Assembly (NCBI RefSeq): GCF_040438645.1
Contig: NZ_CP159253.1
Span: 4,278,001-4,342,000, forward strand
Direction: 5' to 3'
Length of the DNA stretch: 64,000 bases
DNA from: Mesorhizobium sp. WSM2240
Lineage (GTDB): Bacteria > Pseudomonadota > Alphaproteobacteria > Rhizobiales > Rhizobiaceae
In this document: positions 61,922 through 64,000 of the stretch, in pieces
Numbering within the stretch: position 1 is the stretch's first letter
How the letters are laid out: each line of letters starts with the position of its first letter
Made by a program: the position numbers and the translations under genes
The notes under the pieces: model-generated
The model's input: only the letters and a program-made list of their open reading frames with translations
Told to the model about the DNA's origin: nothing
Databases searched by the model: none

Positions 61922-62104
61922 TCTGCCTCCCTCAGGACCGTCCTAACGCAAGCGGTCGATTGTGCGGCGATTAAATGCCATGCATAAGTCCGGGTGAAGC
62001 GGAACGCCACAAAAAGACTTTCAAATTTTTTCGGGGGAATGCCGGCCGATCCTGTCGACTATCGTGGATTGGCAGATCCGATAGGACCGGCGGCGAGGGA
62101 ATTG

Positions 62105-63538
62105 ATGCGATACCAGCGAGACATGCGCGGCTACGGGCAGAACCCGCCGGACCCGAAATGGCCGGGCGGTGCGCATGTCGTCGTCCAGTTCGTCGTCAAC
62201 TATGAGGAGGGCGGCGAGAACTGCATCCTCCACGGCGACGCCGCATCCGAAGCCTTCCTGTCCGAGATCGTCGGCGCCGCCCCTTGGGCCGGCATGCGCC
62301 ACTGGAACATGGAATCGATCTACGAATACGGCGCTCGCGCCGGCTTCTGGCGGCTGCACCGCATGTTCACCGAGGCCGAAGTGCCAGTAACGGTTTACGG
62401 CGTGGCAAGCGCGCTCGCGCGTTCGCCCGACCAGGTAACGGCCATGCAGGAGGCCGGCTGGGAAATCGCCTCGCACGGACTGCGCTGGATCGACTATCGC
62501 GACCACAAGATCGACGACGAGCGCCGCGACCTGGAGGAGGCGATCCGCCTCCATACGGAAGTCACGGGCGAGCGTCCCACCGGTCTCTATCTCGGCCGCA
62601 CCTCAGTCAATTCGGTGCGTCTGGCCGCCGCCGAGGGTGGTTTCAACTACGTATCCGACACATATGACGACGAGCTTCCCTATTGGCTCGACCACGACGG
62701 CCATGGCGGCGCGATATCGCCGCAGCTCATCATCCCTTACACGCTCGATGCCAACGACATGCGCTTTGCCACGCCGCAGGGCTTCAACTCGGGTGACCAG
62801 TTTTTTGCCTACCTCAAGGACAGTTTCGACACGCTCTATGAAGAAGGTAAGGCGGGCCGGCCGCGCATGATGAATATCGGCCTGCACTGCCGGCTCGTCG
62901 GCCGCCCCGGCCGGGCTGCGGCGCTAAAGCGCTTCATCGATTACGTGAAAGCCCACGACCGGGTTTGGCTGGCGCGGCGCATCGACATCGCCCGCCACTG
63001 GCGCGAGCATCATCCTTACCAGGCCCCTGCGCTGCGTCCCTCGCGGATGGGCAGGGAAGATTTCGCCGAAAAATTCGGCGGCGTCTTCGAGCATTCCCCC
63101 TGGGTCGCCGAGCGCGCTTTCGAACTGGAGCTTGGCCCCGCGCATGACAGCGCCGGCGGCCTGCACAACGCGCTCTGCCGCGCCTTCCGGTCAGCAAGCG
63201 AGAGCGAGCGGCTCGGCGTTCTGAAGGCCCACCCCGACTTGGCCGGCAAGTTGGCGGCCGCAAAAAGGCTGACGCCCGAATCGACGAAGGAGCAGGCCTC
63301 CGCCGGCCTCGACGCGCTGACCGACAGCGAGCGCGAGCTGTTCTCGAAGCTCAATTCCGCCTATGTCGCCGCGTTTGGTTTCCCCTTCATCATCGCCGTC
63401 AAGGGAAGGACCAAGGACGAGATCCTGGCGGCTTTCGAAGCGCGCATCCGCAATGATCGCGCCGTTGAATTCGCAACCGCATGCAGGGAGGTGGAGCGCA
63501 TCGCGCTTCTGCGCCTCCGCGATTTGTTGCCCCTCTGA
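62105..63538 (+). CDS. Allantoinase (PuuE type) fused to OHCU decarboxylase (UraD)
   Basis: A 477-residue fusion. Residues about 1-300 are a PuuE-type allantoinase of the polysaccharide-deacetylase fold (MRGYGQNPPDPKWPGGA, FVVNYEEGGENCILHGD, SALARSPDQV, EIASHGLRWIDY). Residues about 310-477 are OHCU decarboxylase (RMGREDFAEKFGGVFEHSPWVA, LGVLKAHPDLAGKLA, LTPESTKEQASAGLDAL, FPFIIAVKG). It thus makes S-allantoin and then allantoate. The ATG at 62105 has GAGG six bases upstream and the family N-terminus; longer starts at 62039 (ATG) and 61994 (GTG) are possible. Confidence 0.92.
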   Translation: MRYQRDMRGYGQNPPDPKWPGGAHVVVQFVVNYEEGGENCILHGDAASEAFLSEIVGAAPWAGMRHWNMESIYEYGARAGFWRLHRMFTEAEVPVTVYGVASALARSPDQVTAMQEAGWEIASHGLRWIDYRDHKIDDERRDLEEAIRLHTEVTGERPTGLYLGRTSVNSVRLAAAEGGFNYVSDTYDDELPYWLDHDGHGGAISPQLIIPYTLDANDMRFATPQGFNSGDQFFAYLKDSFDTLYEEGKAGRPRMMNIGLHCRLVGRPGRAAALKRFIDYVKAHDRVWLARRIDIARHWREHHPYQAPALRPSRMGREDFAEKFGGVFEHSPWVAERAFELELGPAHDSAGGLHNALCRAFRSASESERLGVLKAHPDLAGKLAAAKRLTPESTKEQASAGLDALTDSERELFSKLNSAYVAAFGFPFIIAVKGRTKDEILAAFEARIRNDRAVEFATACREVERIALLRLRDLLPL

Positions 63539-63548
63539 AGGAAGAAGC

Positions 63549-64000
63549 ATGACCGGCCGCACCTACTACGCGCCCCATGGCGGCCTGCCGCCGCAGACGG
63601 ATCTCCTCACCGGCCGCGCCGTGTTTACCGAGGCCTATGCCGTCATCCCGAAAGGCGTGATGAGCGATATCGTGACCAGTTGCCTGCCCTTCTGGGAGGA
63701 CACCAGGGCGTGGGTGCTGTCGCGTCCCTTGTCCGGCTTCGCCGAGACTTTTTCGCAATACATCATGGAAGTCGGCCCGGGCGGCGGCAGCGACCGGCCG
63801 GAGCCCGACAGCGCCGCGGAAGCAGTACTTTTCGTCGTGGAAGGCGAGATCGCCGTCACTGTCGAAGGCCGGAAGCAGGTAATGAGCCCCGGCGGCTTTG
63901 CCTTCATCCCGCCTGCGAGCCGGTGGACCGTCCGCAACGAAGGCTGGAAGGCCGTGCGTTTCCACTGGATCCGCAAGGCCTACGACTTCGTCGAAGGCAT
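63549..64000 (+). CDS. (S)-ureidoglycine aminohydrolase, C-terminus cut off
   Basis: The first 150 codons of a cupin protein of the ureidoglycine aminohydrolase (YlbA/UGlyAH) family. The start MTGRTYYAPHGGLPPQTDLL and the blocks SDIVTSCLPFWEDTRAWVL, LSGFAETFSQYIMEVGPGGG and LFVVEGEIAVTVEGRK, with PGGFAFIPPASRWTVRN, are typical. It releases ammonia from ureidoglycine, the step after allantoate. It begins 10 bp after the allantoinase fusion gene and is co-directional. The window ends before the second cupin domain. Confidence 0.9.
   Translation, partial: MTGRTYYAPHGGLPPQTDLLTGRAVFTEAYAVIPKGVMSDIVTSCLPFWEDTRAWVLSRPLSGFAETFSQYIMEVGPGGGSDRPEPDSAAEAVLFVVEGEIAVTVEGRKQVMSPGGFAFIPPASRWTVRNEGWKAVRFHWIRKAYDFVEG

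Overview
The window is GC-rich, densely coded chromosomal DNA that looks like a member of the Hyphomicrobiales, most likely a Phyllobacteriaceae (Mesorhizobium-like) alphaproteobacterium. The basis is the protein families present (short aa3-type cytochrome oxidase subunit IV beside pntAA, COG3964 amidohydrolase, TakP-like TRAP binding proteins, fused indolepyruvate oxidoreductase, PuuD-type urate hydroxylase), CtrA-like boxes, and rhizobial-style palindromic intergenic repeats. No rRNA, tRNA, CRISPR array, prophage or intact insertion sequence was recognised. Both ends cut through genes.

Layout. 1-6031 (minus): a dipeptide/oligopeptide-type ABC importer operon with a COG3964 metallohydrolase inside it. 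6190-11400: an ion channel with a zinc ribbon, the proton-translocating transhydrogenase genes pntAA-pntAB-pntB behind a small oxidase subunit IV gene, and a DUF2270 membrane protein. 11415-19421 (minus): one eight-gene operon, acyl-CoA synthetase - livG - DUF3096 peptide - nudK - livH - livM - binding protein - livF. 19770-23816 (minus): a Crp/Fnr regulator, a FeeM-type N-acyl amino acid synthase and a membrane GGDEF-EAL protein, the last two with CtrA-like boxes upstream. 23921-28772 (minus): fused indolepyruvate ferredoxin oxidoreductase, a lipoprotein and an ABATE/CGNR zinc-finger protein. 28867-34846: an orphan LivH-like permease, a TRAP transporter (dctQM) and two near-duplicate TakP-like binding proteins. 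35117-39698: a PuuD-type glutamine amidotransferase, an Inh-like protease inhibitor, a 2-hydroxyacid dehydrogenase, a LacI regulator whose start codon lies inside a 31-bp perfect palindrome, and a DMT exporter. 39831-42502: a Cpx-like module (Spy/CpxP-type periplasmic protein, response regulator, sensor kinase) with a CpxR-like box in front. 42555-49728: MarR, an exported intradiol dioxygenase, a His-rich CobW GTPase, a WD40 protein, and an aminotransferase/gamma-glutamylamide synthetase pair. 49738-52847: a segment bounded by two 16-bp-arm inverted repeats, holding udgX, a fold-back repeat, glycerate 2-kinase and a UPF0303 protein. 52851-64000: a purine-degradation locus.

The purine locus is the most complete pathway: guanine deaminase (guaD), xanthine dehydrogenase (xdhAB) with maturation factor xdhC, membrane urate hydroxylase (puuD), hydroxyisourate hydrolase (uraH), an allantoinase-OHCU decarboxylase fusion, a ureidoglycine aminohydrolase, and a LysR regulator. 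Glycerate 2-kinase nearby would feed the glyoxylate-derived carbon into central metabolism. A 5'-truncated BrnT-like toxin sits in the xdhC reading frame directly after its stop codon, followed by an apparently intact antitoxin.

The best candidates for undescribed biology are the FeeM/GGDEF-EAL pair with shared CtrA-like boxes, the acyl-CoA synthetase-Liv-NudK-DUF3096 operon, the inverted-repeat-bounded udgX segment, the palindrome inserted in frame in xdhC, and the toxin remnant fused in frame behind xdhC.
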